From assembly GCA_002371215.1 (NCBI GenBank), contig DFGL01000069.1, positions 1 to 31,729 of the forward strand: a DNA stretch of 31,729 nt, in the 5' to 3' direction. Of this stretch, positions 1 to 7,057 are shown in pieces. The translations under genes and the position numbers were made by a program. The stretch is from Ruminococcaceae bacterium UBA3751 (lineage in GTDB: Bacteria; Bacillota; Clostridia; Oscillospirales; Acutalibacteraceae). Position 1 is the stretch's first letter; each line of letters begins with the position of its first letter. Below the pieces are notes generated by a model. It made no database searches, was not told the origin of the DNA, and saw only the letters and a list, made by a program, of their open reading frames with translations.

Positions 1-26
1 CAGATTCTTTGGAATCTGTTTTTTTT
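1..26 (+). terminator. Rho-independent terminator of an upstream gene
   Basis: A 7-bp stem (CAGATTC at 1-7 with GAATCTG at 12-18, loop TTTG) is followed by a run of eight T. It ends a transcript coming from before the window. Confidence 0.75.
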
Positions 27-30
27 AATT

Positions 31-160
31 AAGAATGATGAATGAAGAATGAAGAATAGTGGGTGATGCGCACGGCTATTCTAATTCGGAATTGTGTTGC
101 GGGCGGGCAGCGAGCCGCTCCCTACAGAAATCGTTATTTTAACGAGTTGTAATTCTTAAT
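31..160. repeat. Dispersed intergenic repeat (MITE-like), copy 1
   Basis: This non-coding stretch opens with AAGAATGATGAATGAAGAAT at 32-51, which recurs exactly at 5063-5082, and continues with GATGCGCACGGC, close to GCTGCGCACGGC in the second copy. It ends in AATTCTTAATT, the inverse of the opening AATTAAGAAT. The family resemblance to 5056-5310 is seen directly; mobility by a MITE-type mechanism is an inference. The end of the element lies against the -35 box of the next promoter. Confidence 0.6.
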
Positions 161-189
161 TTGACAATAGTCTCTTTTTGTGCTACCAT
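161..189 (+). promoter_or_regulatory. Sigma-A type promoter
   Basis: TTGACA at 161-166, a 17-bp spacer and TACCAT at 184-189, with a TG one base upstream (extended -10). It drives the short ORF at 210 and probably, by read-through, the methyltransferase at 396. Confidence 0.65.
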
Positions 190-209
190 TAGCGAAAGAG
201 GTAATAATT

Positions 210-305
210 ATGAATAAACGTTTTACAAAACTTTATACACAGCAGCAGCCCGGTCAGCAGGCATGGGCTTATTTGGGTTGTGTTCACCGTAGGGGCGATT
301 CATGA
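210..305 (+). CDS. 31-codon ORF, leader peptide or remnant
   Basis: ATG at 210 follows AAAGAGG with good spacing and a strong promoter, so it is likely translated. The 31-residue product begins MNKRFTKLY and contains a glutamine-rich patch, QQQPGQQ, at residues 11-17. It stops inside a 20-bp perfect palindrome (293-312), so it could be a gene cut short by a small repeat insertion. Alternatively, with the terminator-like hairpin at 345-373 just before the methyltransferase, it could be a leader peptide of an attenuator. No homologue is recognised. Confidence 0.35.
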   Translation: MNKRFTKLYTQQQPGQQAWAYLGCVHRRGDS

Positions 306-312
306 ATCGCCC
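293..312. repeat. 20-bp perfect palindrome
   Basis: GGGCGATTCA followed by its exact reverse complement TGAATCGCCC. It has the look of the small GC-rich repeats scattered between genes in gut Clostridia. It contains the stop codon of the short ORF at 210. There is no T-run after it, so it is not a simple terminator. Confidence 0.6.
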
Positions 313-344
313 GAAGCTGAGGCTTTGTTTAAACCGACAGACTA

Positions 345-383
345 CTGCTGATGAACACGGAGTTTATCAGCAGTTATTTTTTT
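345..383 (+). terminator. Terminator-like hairpin directly before the methyltransferase ribosome site
   Basis: CTGCTGATGAAC (345-356) pairs with GTTTATCAGCAG (362-373) with one G-T wobble, followed by TTATTTTTTT (374-383). The GGAGG of the next gene starts at 384. A terminator placed between a promoter with a short ORF and the gene it serves is the layout of an attenuator; no clear anti-terminator was found. Confidence 0.6.
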
Positions 384-395
384 GGAGGCTTGGAT

Positions 396-1160
396 ATGAT
401 AAAGAATAAAAATATAGACGGCGGAAACGCCTTTGACTGGGGCTATACCTCGGAAAATTACGCAAAGTACAGAGATATTTACCCGAGCGAGCTTTACGAA
501 AGGCTCAAAACGCTCGGCGTTGCGGCAGACGGCACAGCATGGCTTGACCTCGGAACGGGAACGGGTATATTACCGCAGAACTTATATAATGCAAACGCAG
601 AAATAACGGGCGTTGATATTTCAGAAGAACAGATTAATTATGCAAAGCGTACCGCAGAAAAGAACGGTTGGAGTATTAACTATTTTGTTGCACCCGCTGA
701 AAAAACGGGTTTGCCTTCACATCGCTTTGACTGTATCACGGCAGCGCAGTGCTTCTGGTATTTTGACCGAGAAACAATGAAAGCGGAAATAAAAAGGCTG
801 TTAAAACCAAACGGAAAGTTTATCAAGATATATCTTACCTATACGCTCGACAGTGAAATAGCAGATAAAAGCCATAAGCTTGTTAAGAAATTCAACAATG
901 TTTGGACGCCTGAAGCAAGCGGCTCAAAAGATATGTATGACGATTTATTTGACGGCAGAGCAACAGAAAGCTTTTACTGCGATATACCGTTCACCCGTGA
1001 AAGCTGGCATGGGAGAATGTGCGCGTGCAGGGGTACGCTTGCCTCTATGGGTAAAGAGCAGTTTGAAAACTGGAGCGAAGAGCATTTAAAAATGCTTTCA
1101 GATTATCCCGAACGATTTACAATTAAACACAAGGTATATATTACCTATTTTGAATTATAA
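396..1160 (+). CDS. Class I SAM-dependent methyltransferase
   Basis: A 254-residue soluble methyltransferase of the UbiE/Methyltransf_11 type. Motif I is LDLGTGTG followed by the acidic strand end GVDIS, which bind S-adenosylmethionine; a later CITAAQCFWYFD segment corresponds to motif IV and post-motif. The start is set at 396 because GGAGG at 384-388 is correctly spaced from this ATG, whereas an in-frame ATG at 351 lies inside the terminator-like stem and has no ribosome site. The substrate cannot be told from sequence: the family methylates small molecules, quinones or lipids. Transcription is probably from the promoter at 161, through the hairpin at 345-383. Not obviously linked in function to its neighbours. 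Confidence 0.85.
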   Translation: MIKNKNIDGGNAFDWGYTSENYAKYRDIYPSELYERLKTLGVAADGTAWLDLGTGTGILPQNLYNANAEITGVDISEEQINYAKRTAEKNGWSINYFVAPAEKTGLPSHRFDCITAAQCFWYFDRETMKAEIKRLLKPNGKFIKIYLTYTLDSEIADKSHKLVKKFNNVWTPEASGSKDMYDDLFDGRATESFYCDIPFTRESWHGRMCACRGTLASMGKEQFENWSEEHLKMLSDYPERFTIKHKVYITYFEL

Positions 1161-1174
1161 AAACTAACCGAAAT

Positions 1175-1203
1175 TTGACGGAAAAGGGGCGTTATGATAG
1201 AAT
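1175..1203 (+). promoter_or_regulatory. Promoter of the DNA glycosylase gene
   Basis: TTGACG at 1175-1180, 17-bp spacer, TAGAAT at 1198-1203 with TG at 1195-1196 (extended -10). The predicted transcript start is about 10 bases before the ATG, giving a very short leader. Confidence 0.65.
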
Positions 1204-1218
1204 ATAAGCGGTGATTAT

Positions 1219-1710
1219 ATGAAAAAGGAAAGGGTTGTTCATCCGATAGCGCCCGTATATAATGCGGAGTCCGAGGTGCTTATTCTCGGCTCGTTTCCGT
1301 CGGTTAAATCGCGTGAAACCGAGTTCTTTTACGGACACAGGCAAAACCGCTTCTGGCGGGTTATAGCTGCTCTTTGCGGCGAAGAAGTACCCGAGGGCAT
1401 AGAAGAAAAGAAGGCGCTGCTTTTAAGGAATAACATTGCGCTGTGGGACGTTATCGCCTCCTGCGAGATTACGGGCTCGGCGGACAGCAGCATAAAAAAC
1501 GCCGTCCCCAATAATATAATGAAAATAATTAAAGAGAGCAGAATATCCCGTATTTATACTAACGGCAAAAAGGCGGACGAGTTATATAAAAAATATCTTG
1601 AAAACGAAACGGGGATAGAGGCAATCTGCCTTCCCTCAACAAGCCCCGCCAACGCGGCGTGGAGTTTTGAACGGTTGACGCAAGAATGGAAAAAGATTAT
1701 TGTGAATTGA
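1219..1710 (+). CDS. DNA-deoxyinosine (hypoxanthine) glycosylase, UDG superfamily family 6
   Basis: A 163-residue member of the uracil-DNA glycosylase superfamily, closest in pattern to the hypoxanthine-DNA glycosylases. Visible motifs are GSFPS at residues 24-28 (motif 1, active-site loop), YGHRQNRFW at 38-46 (the Asn-containing segment typical of this family) and LPSTSPANA at about 138-146 (motif 2, inserting into the DNA). It would remove deaminated adenine (hypoxanthine), and perhaps uracil, as the first step of base excision repair. It has its own promoter at 1175-1203 and only a weak GGTG ribosome site. The length is normal for the family. The exact damaged base preferred is inferred from the family. 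Confidence 0.85.
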   Translation: MKKERVVHPIAPVYNAESEVLILGSFPSVKSRETEFFYGHRQNRFWRVIAALCGEEVPEGIEEKKALLLRNNIALWDVIASCEITGSADSSIKNAVPNNIMKIIKESRISRIYTNGKKADELYKKYLENETGIEAICLPSTSPANAAWSFERLTQEWKKIIVN

Positions 1711-1789
1711 CAATTTTTTCACATTTGTGCTTGACAATTAAAAATTCTTGTAATAAGGTATAATTAATAAACATTTGAGGAGTATTTTT

Positions 1790-3127
1790 ATGGAAAATTA
1801 TAAAGGCACTTATAAGTGTGAATTCATCTGCGACGGCATTGAGGGCGTTGCAGACGTTGATTACGATTACAACTGGTTTGCAGAGGATTCCAAGGAATTC
1901 AACTTTGATTTGGCGCGCTTTTGCGCCGTTATGACCGTTCTCGGCTACGATACGCCGAGCGAAACCGAGGAGGTTACGGCAACGGGTTTTAAAAATCAGC
2001 AGCCGAACCTTGAGCGCGCGCTGCGTGAAATCGGACTTTGTGATATTGAGATTAACGGCTGTGCAGAGCGCGATGAAATGAGCTATTTTACCGGACGCAA
2101 GGAGCTTGAATTCGACGGAACGAAGTACAACTTTATTCTTACGGCGTTTATGGGCTCATACAAGCGCCAGTGGTTCTCAAACTTTGACCCGAACGGCGTT
2201 GACAGAGAGGCTAACGGCGGCAAGGGTTACGCGGGCGACGCGGAAAAGGGCAAGGTACACCTTGGCTTTGCAGACGCGAGAGACTATATGTATCAGCAGC
2301 TTGATAAATATATGGATAAGTACCCGAGCGAATACGAAACAAAGCTTCTCGTTATCGGCCACAGCAGGGGCGCTGCGGCGGCTAATCTTCTCGGCGCAAA
2401 GCTGTTAAACAGCGGTGTTTTAGGCTCTCATAAAATCAAGGCTGAAAACCTTTTTATTTATTGTTTTGCAACTCCTAACGCTATCGTTACCTCGGAGATT
2501 GACGACAATCCTGATTACGACAGAATTATTAACATACTTAATCCCGAGGATTTTGTAACTATGGTTTTCCCTGCAAAGTGCGGATTTTCAAAGTACGGAA
2601 GGTTTTTCCGCCTTATGGGCAGCGATAACAGAAAGCTTGACGATTATGCGGATATGAAACGCGATATGCAGGAATATTATTCAAAATTCGTTAAGGACAG
2701 GGAATTTCATCCGTTCAAAAAAGGCAATTTAACCGCAGAAAAGGTTATTGACATTATGGGCGATAACATTACGGATTTTGATACCTTTTACAATACAAAA
2801 ATGAGGGAATGCTTTAAAGCCGTTACTCCTTATGAGTATTTCAAGTACACCCTTTGCGCTTACATTGCAGGCGGAAGAAACGAGGAGGAAATCGCACAGG
2901 CAAACAAGGCTATGTACCTTCTTCTTGCAAGCGCTGTTGACCTTCTCGGAACAACAAAGGTTTTAAGAAAAACCTCGGGCTTCTTCGTATTTAAGGAGGG
3001 ACTCGGCGGAGCAACGGGCAACAAAATCGGAGCAACGTATTTTGGCGACAGCCACCGTCCCGATTCCTACGCTTCGTACCTGCTTTCCATTGATGAAAAC
3101 AGGCTTATGGAAAACACAAATAAGTAA
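1790..3127 (+). CDS. Alpha/beta hydrolase, class-3 lipase-like
   Basis: A 445-residue protein with a nucleophile elbow GHSRG at residues 190-194 (Ser192) preceded by the HLGF segment (His157) characteristic of class 3 (fungal-type) lipases, and a late FGDSHRPDSY (His422) that could supply the catalytic histidine. An Asp around ILNPEDFVTM fits the third member of the triad. No signal peptide or membrane segment is seen, so it is probably cytoplasmic; the substrate is unknown. The start at 1790 has GAGGAG at 1777-1782; an in-frame ATG at 1775 lies upstream of that site. A TTGACA (1731) and a TATAAT (1759) lie upstream but 22 bp apart, so the promoter is uncertain. The gene is followed after 14 bp by a histidine phosphatase, suggesting an operon. 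Confidence 0.75.
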   Translation: MENYKGTYKCEFICDGIEGVADVDYDYNWFAEDSKEFNFDLARFCAVMTVLGYDTPSETEEVTATGFKNQQPNLERALREIGLCDIEINGCAERDEMSYFTGRKELEFDGTKYNFILTAFMGSYKRQWFSNFDPNGVDREANGGKGYAGDAEKGKVHLGFADARDYMYQQLDKYMDKYPSEYETKLLVIGHSRGAAAANLLGAKLLNSGVLGSHKIKAENLFIYCFATPNAIVTSEIDDNPDYDRIINILNPEDFVTMVFPAKCGFSKYGRFFRLMGSDNRKLDDYADMKRDMQEYYSKFVKDREFHPFKKGNLTAEKVIDIMGDNITDFDTFYNTKMRECFKAVTPYEYFKYTLCAYIAGGRNEEEIAQANKAMYLLLASAVDLLGTTKVLRKTSGFFVFKEGLGGATGNKIGATYFGDSHRPDSYASYLLSIDENRLMENTNK

Positions 3128-3141
3128 AAAGGCAGATTTAT

Positions 3142-3861
3142 ATGGAAATATGGATTGCGCGCCATGCCGACCCCGATTATGAGCACGACAGCGTAACCGA
3201 AAAGGGCGAGCGCGAGGCGGAGCTTCTTTCAGAGAGGCTTTTAAAAACGGATTTTGCAGCGGTGTACTGCTCGCCTATGGGAAGGGCGCAGAAAACCGCC
3301 TCGTATTATCTTGAAAAAAGCGGAAAAACTGCCGAAACACTGGACTGGCTCCACGAATTCAAGGGTACGGTAACGCTCAGCGACGGTGAGAAAATGCAGT
3401 GCTGGGACAGGCTTCCCGCTTACTGGACGGCGATTGACGATTACTATTCCTACGATAAGTGGCTAAGCGTTCCGCTTATGAAAAACGGAGACGTTAAGCG
3501 GCACTATGAGGACGTTAAAAACGGAATTGATTCACTGATGGCAAGGCACGGCTACGTTCACGACGGAAGAATTTACCGCGCCGAAAAGCCGAATGCGGAT
3601 AAAATTCTACTGTTTTGCCATTTTGGAGTTGAGGCGGCGATGCTATCCCATATTTTCAACATTTCGCCTATGATATTGTGGCATAATTTTGTTGCGCTCC
3701 CTACCTCCGTAACGCGGCTCGCAAGCGCAGAAAGGGAAGAGGGCACGGCGATATTTAACTGTATTCAGTTCGGCGACCTTTCGCATTTATATGCAGGCGG
3801 AGAGGAGCCGTCCTTTGCGGCGAGATTCTGCGAACAGTATACGGACAGTACAAGACATTAA
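3142..3861 (+). CDS. Histidine phosphatase family protein
   Basis: A 239-residue phosphoglycerate-mutase-like phosphatase. The phospho-accepting motif is ARHAD (Arg7-His8) at the N-terminus, then YCSPMGRAQKTA with the conserved Arg, and LLFCHFGVE supplying the second histidine of the pocket. The middle region is longer than in minimal members and carries Trp- and Tyr-rich segments that may fit a specific substrate, which is unknown. It follows the lipase-like gene by 14 bp, with only a weak ribosome site, consistent with translation from the same message, and is ended by a good terminator at 3870. Confidence 0.8.
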   Translation: MEIWIARHADPDYEHDSVTEKGEREAELLSERLLKTDFAAVYCSPMGRAQKTASYYLEKSGKTAETLDWLHEFKGTVTLSDGEKMQCWDRLPAYWTAIDDYYSYDKWLSVPLMKNGDVKRHYEDVKNGIDSLMARHGYVHDGRIYRAEKPNADKILLFCHFGVEAAMLSHIFNISPMILWHNFVALPTSVTRLASAEREEGTAIFNCIQFGDLSHLYAGGEEPSFAARFCEQYTDSTRH

Positions 3862-3869
3862 GGCTTTAG

Positions 3870-3892
3870 GGGCGAAATATCGCCCTTTTTTT
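3870..3892 (+). terminator. Rho-independent terminator
   Basis: GGGCGA (3870-3875), loop AATA, TCGCCC (3880-3885), then seven T. It closes the hydrolase-phosphatase operon. Confidence 0.85.
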
Positions 3893-3933
3893 ATCTTTGA
3901 TGAATTATTTTTACAATTTAAAGCGATAAAGTG

Positions 3934-3962
3934 TTGACTATTTTCCCTTTGGGTGTTATTAT
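3934..3962 (+). promoter_or_regulatory. Promoter of the DAHP synthase gene
   Basis: TTGACT at 3934-3939, 17-bp spacer, TATTAT at 3957-3962, with TG at 3954-3955 (extended -10). The leader is short, with no T-box or tryptophan attenuator visible. Confidence 0.8.
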
Positions 3963-3986
3963 ATTTTTTAACGGAGGTAACAAACT

Positions 3987-5027
3987 ATGGACAATATGAT
4001 TAATGCGGATTTCAAAAGAAAATTACCAATCCCGAAGGATATCAAGGAGCAGTACCCTCTTGCACCCGAGGCGGTAGCGGTGAAAGAAAAAAGGGACGCC
4101 GAGCTCGCGGATATCTTCAGGGGTAAGGACGGCAGGTTCGTTCTTGTAATAGGTCCCTGCTCTGCGGACAGAGCGGACGCTGTTCTTGAATACATCCACA
4201 GGCTTTCCGAGGTGCAAAAGGAGGTTGAGGATAAAATCTTCATCGTGCCGAGAATTTATACCGGTAAGCCGAGAACGACGGGCGCTGGCTACAAGGGTAT
4301 GCTCCATCAGCCGGACCCCGATAAAAAGCCCGATATGCTTGAGGGGCTTATTGCAATAAGAGAACTTCACAAGGCGGCTATTGAACAGACGGGAATGACC
4401 TGCGCGGACGAGATGCTCTATCCCGAAAACACGAGGTATCTTTCCGATTTGCTTTCGTATATAGCAGTCGGCGCGCGTTCGGTTGAAAACCAGGAGCACC
4501 GCCTTACAGCGAGCTCAATGAATATTCCCGTTGGTATGAAAAATCCGACGAGCGGAGATTTTTCAATAATGCTAAACGCCATTAAAGCGGCGCAGGGAAG
4601 CCATATGTTTATCCACAGAGGCTGGGAGGTTGAAAGTCACGGCAACGACCTTGCCCACGCAATTCTCCGCGGAAGCGTTGATAAGCACGGCGTTAATCAT
4701 CAGAATTATCACTATGAGGACTTGAGAATTCTCCACGATATGTACTGTACTGAGGGTTTTAAAAACCCCGCGGTAATTGTTGATACAAACCATTCAAACT
4801 CAGGCAAAAGATATCTTGAGCAGATAAGAATTGCCAACGAGGTGCTCCATTCAATGCGCCACAGCGAGGATATTAAGAAGCTTGTTAAGGGCTTTATGAT
4901 TGAAAGCTACCTCGTTGACGGCTGTCAGAGCATTGACGACGGCGTTTACGGAAAATCAATTACGGACCCATGTCTCGGCTGGGACAAAACGAAAGAATTA
5001 ATATATATGATTGCGGAGCAATTATAA
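3987..5027 (+). CDS. 3-deoxy-7-phosphoheptulonate (DAHP) synthase, class I (AroF/G/H type)
   Basis: A 346-residue enzyme that condenses phosphoenolpyruvate with erythrose 4-phosphate, the first step of the shikimate pathway to aromatic amino acids. Family signatures are GPCS at residues 56-59, KPRTTGAGYKG at about 94-104 (phosphate and substrate binding; E. coli has KPRTTVGWKG) and GARSVENQ (E. coli GARTTESQ). The later segments KNPTSGDF, HRGWE and VDTNHSNSGK hold metal and PEP ligands. The length matches the AroF/G/H type. No extra chorismate mutase or ACT domain is present; any feedback site would be within the N-terminal extension, and which amino acid inhibits it cannot be told. Own promoter, GGAGG ribosome site, and a strong terminator downstream make it monocistronic. 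Confidence 0.95.
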   Translation: MDNMINADFKRKLPIPKDIKEQYPLAPEAVAVKEKRDAELADIFRGKDGRFVLVIGPCSADRADAVLEYIHRLSEVQKEVEDKIFIVPRIYTGKPRTTGAGYKGMLHQPDPDKKPDMLEGLIAIRELHKAAIEQTGMTCADEMLYPENTRYLSDLLSYIAVGARSVENQEHRLTASSMNIPVGMKNPTSGDFSIMLNAIKAAQGSHMFIHRGWEVESHGNDLAHAILRGSVDKHGVNHQNYHYEDLRILHDMYCTEGFKNPAVIVDTNHSNSGKRYLEQIRIANEVLHSMRHSEDIKKLVKGFMIESYLVDGCQSIDDGVYGKSITDPCLGWDKTKELIYMIAEQL

Positions 5028-5055
5028 AAAAGACAGGCGTTTGCCTGTCTTTTTT
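5026..5055. terminator. Rho-independent terminator after DAHP synthase
   Basis: GACAGGC (5032-5038), loop GTTT, GCCTGTC (5043-5049), with six A before and six T after the stem, so it could act in both directions. The stop codon of the DAHP synthase gene is at its 5' edge. Confidence 0.9.
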
Positions 5056-5310
5056 AGTTAAGAATTAAGAATGATGAATGAAGAATGTAGGGTGCTGCGC
5101 ACGGCATTATAAAGGGCTGCCGGGGTCGTCAGCCCCTACGGTTGATTTATTGAACCGAATAATTCTTAATTAACGGAGCGTCGAGGTTCTCTCCCGTGGG
5201 AGAGGTGTCACGAAGTGACAGAGAGGGCGTCCGCGCAGCGAGTGCTCCCTATGGTAGTCTTATTGCGAGCAACAATTCTTAATTCATAACTCTTAATTCT
5301 TAATTCCTAC
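5056..5310. repeat. MITE-like intergenic repeat, copy 2, with inverted ends
   Basis: A roughly 255-bp non-coding element. Its left end (TTAAGAATTAAGAATGATGA...) is an imperfect inverse of its right end (...CATAACTCTTAATTCTTAATT), about 28 bp each. Inside are GCTGCGCACGGC, shared with copy 1 at 31-160, a hairpin CTCTCCC/GGGAGAG (5189-5204) and TGTCAC/GTGACA (5206-5220). No reading frame of note is present. The inverted ends and second copy suggest a short transposed element mobilised in trans; this last point is inference. Confidence 0.7.
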
Positions 5311-5483
5311 TAAACTGCAGGTTTATTCAGGTTTTATGCATATTTCCCCTAAAAAATATTTTTTTGCATTTTTTATGGTCCAATTATGCATAAATCGTGA
5401 ATAAAATCGCCCCAAACAAGGGTATTAGTGAAGGGGTTTTTATTTTTTTGCCCTTTCGGATAACGGCAGAGGGAGGAATTATT
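5311..5483 (+). promoter_or_regulatory. Control region before the phage-like block, with paired TTATGCATA sites
   Basis: The 9-mer TTATGCATA occurs at 5334-5342 and again at 5384-5392, exactly 50 bp (about five helical turns) apart, as expected for a dimeric repressor or activator pair. Between them lies TTGCAT (5364), a poor -35. No canonical promoter is seen: the best -10-like boxes overlap the second 9-mer. A small CCCC/GGGG stem (5407-5432) with T-rich tails lies in the leader. The GGAGG at 5472-5476 is the ribosome site for the gene at 5484. Confidence 0.4.
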
Positions 5484-5807
5484 ATGCCAAGAAAAAAGAA
5501 AACCATCAAGGAAAAGGTTGAGGCGGGGCTTACCAAACTCGCCTTCGGAGACGTGAGCGACGCGGTTTCGCTTTTATTCCTCAGTGATGAGGAGGCGCTG
5601 TCAAAGCTGCCTAAGCTTAATCTTTTTAACGTAAGCGAAATCAAGAAGCCGCGCGGCGGCGGAATGGAGATTAAGTTTTACGACAGAATTAAGGCGTGCG
5701 AAAGGCTGAGGGAGGATGCCGCCGACGGGAGCGATGAAGGCTTAAGCTTTTATCAGGCTTTGGAGAAAAGCGCTGAAAACGCAGAAAGCGTATTTAAAAA
5801 TGATTAA
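5484..5807 (+). CDS. terS: Phage terminase small subunit (probable)
   Basis: A 107-residue basic-to-acidic protein that begins PRKKK and has, at about residues 60-75, the pattern MEIKFYDRIKACERL, typical of the C-terminal part of small terminase subunits (the KFYDKLKALE type). No clear helix-turn-helix is visible, so the DNA-recognition part may be reduced. It would mark DNA for packaging and hand it to the large subunit. The start at 5484 is chosen for GGGAGG just upstream; an in-frame ATG at 5397 lies in the leader and has no ribosome site. Its last 8 bases overlap the large-subunit gene. Identification relies on position as well as pattern. Confidence 0.65.
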   Translation: MPRKKKTIKEKVEAGLTKLAFGDVSDAVSLLFLSDEEALSKLPKLNLFNVSEIKKPRGGGMEIKFYDRIKACERLREDAADGSDEGLSFYQALEKSAENAESVFKND

Positions 5808-7053
5808 GTTCACCCCCTTTTCAAAAAAGCAGCTCCGCGTTTTAACATGGTGGTGCAGGGGAAGTTCCGTCAGCACTAAAAGCGGGCTAATCTGCGACGG
5901 CGCAGTGAGGAGCGGTAAAACGCTGTGTATGTCGCTGTCGTTTATAAGCTGGAGCTTTTATGCTTTCAGCGATACCTCGTTCGCGCTCTGCGGAAAAACA
6001 ATCTCTTCGCTCAGACGAAACGTTGTTACTCCGCTTCTTCCGATACTCAAATCTCTCGGCTTTGAGGTGTGCGATAAGGTCAGCAAAAACATACTTACTA
6101 TCAGAAGGGGCAACGCGGAAAACCGATTTTATCTTTTCGGCGGAAGGGATGAAAGCTCGGCTGCCTTAATCCAGGGTATGACCCTGGGCGGCGTTCTTTT
6201 TGACGAGGTTGCTCTTATGCCGCGCTCCTTCGTTGAGCAGGCGCTCGCGCGCTGTTCGGTTGAGGGCTCAAAGTTCTGGTTTAACTGCAACCCCGAGCAT
6301 CCGTATCACTGGTTTTACAATGAGTGGATAAAAAAATCAAATACGAAAAATATGCTGTACCTTCATTTTACTATGGACGATAATCCCTCCCTTTCTTACG
6401 AGATAAAATGCCGTTATAAAAGCCTTTATTCGGGCGCGTTTTACGAGCGCTTTGTTGAGGGAAAATGGGTAGCTGCCGACGGGCTCGTTTATCCTATGTT
6501 TTCCCCCGAAAAGCATATTAAAAGCGCTGAGAGCTTTGACAAATACTACCTCTCCTGCGATTACGGAACGGTTAATCCGTTTTCGCTCGGGCTGTGGGGA
6601 CGCTCAGAGGGTAAGTGGTACAGAATTAAGGAATATTACCACTCCTCGCGCGACAGAGGAATTCAGCTAACCGACGAGGAGTATTATTCAGAGCTTAAGG
6701 CGCTTGCAAACGGCAGAGAGATTACCGCGCTGATTATTGACCCGTCCGCCGCCTCGTTTATTGAGGTTGTAAAGCGCCACGGCGAGTATAGAGTTATCAG
6801 GGCTGATAACGACGTTCTAACGGGGATTAACAGCGTTTGCCAGGCGCTCAGAAACGGGGATATATTCTTTTCTTTTGAATGTGTTGACACTATAAGGGAG
6901 TTTTCGGTTTACCGATGGGATAACGATATACGCCGCGACGCGCCGAAAAAGGAAAACGACCACGCAATGGACGATATAAGATACTTCGTTCAGACCGTTC
7001 TGGCTGAAAACGAGGGCGATTATGCGTTTTCCGTTGCAGTAGAAAGGAAGTGA
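5800..7053 (+). CDS. terL: Phage terminase large subunit
   Basis: A 417-residue DNA-packaging motor of the PBSX type. The N-terminal ATPase has Walker A GAVRSGKT (residues 34-41) and Walker B VLFDE (132-136). The C-terminal RNase H-like nuclease has its acidic residues in LSCDYGT (Asp254), LIIDPS (Asp314) and NDHAMDDIRY (Asp391). All key residues are present and the length is typical, so the enzyme appears functional. It pumps DNA into a preformed capsid through the portal encoded next. It overlaps the small subunit gene by 8 bp, suggesting coupled translation, and has only a weak ribosome site of its own. Confidence 0.95.
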   Translation: MIKFTPFSKKQLRVLTWWCRGSSVSTKSGLICDGAVRSGKTLCMSLSFISWSFYAFSDTSFALCGKTISSLRRNVVTPLLPILKSLGFEVCDKVSKNILTIRRGNAENRFYLFGGRDESSAALIQGMTLGGVLFDEVALMPRSFVEQALARCSVEGSKFWFNCNPEHPYHWFYNEWIKKSNTKNMLYLHFTMDDNPSLSYEIKCRYKSLYSGAFYERFVEGKWVAADGLVYPMFSPEKHIKSAESFDKYYLSCDYGTVNPFSLGLWGRSEGKWYRIKEYYHSSRDRGIQLTDEEYYSELKALANGREITALIIDPSAASFIEVVKRHGEYRVIRADNDVLTGINSVCQALRNGDIFFSFECVDTIREFSVYRWDNDIRRDAPKKENDHAMDDIRYFVQTVLAENEGDYAFSVAVERK

Positions 7054-7057
7054 AACC

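Noticed and set aside
1707..1764. Canonical promoter for the lipase-like gene
   Set aside because: TTGACA occurs at 1707 and 1731, and TATAAT at 1759, but no pair has a 16-18 bp spacing (the closest is 22), so it is only mentioned with the gene.
3987..5027. Shikimate gene linked to the phage-like block
   Set aside because: Strong own promoter and terminator and a repeat element separate them; no functional link seen.
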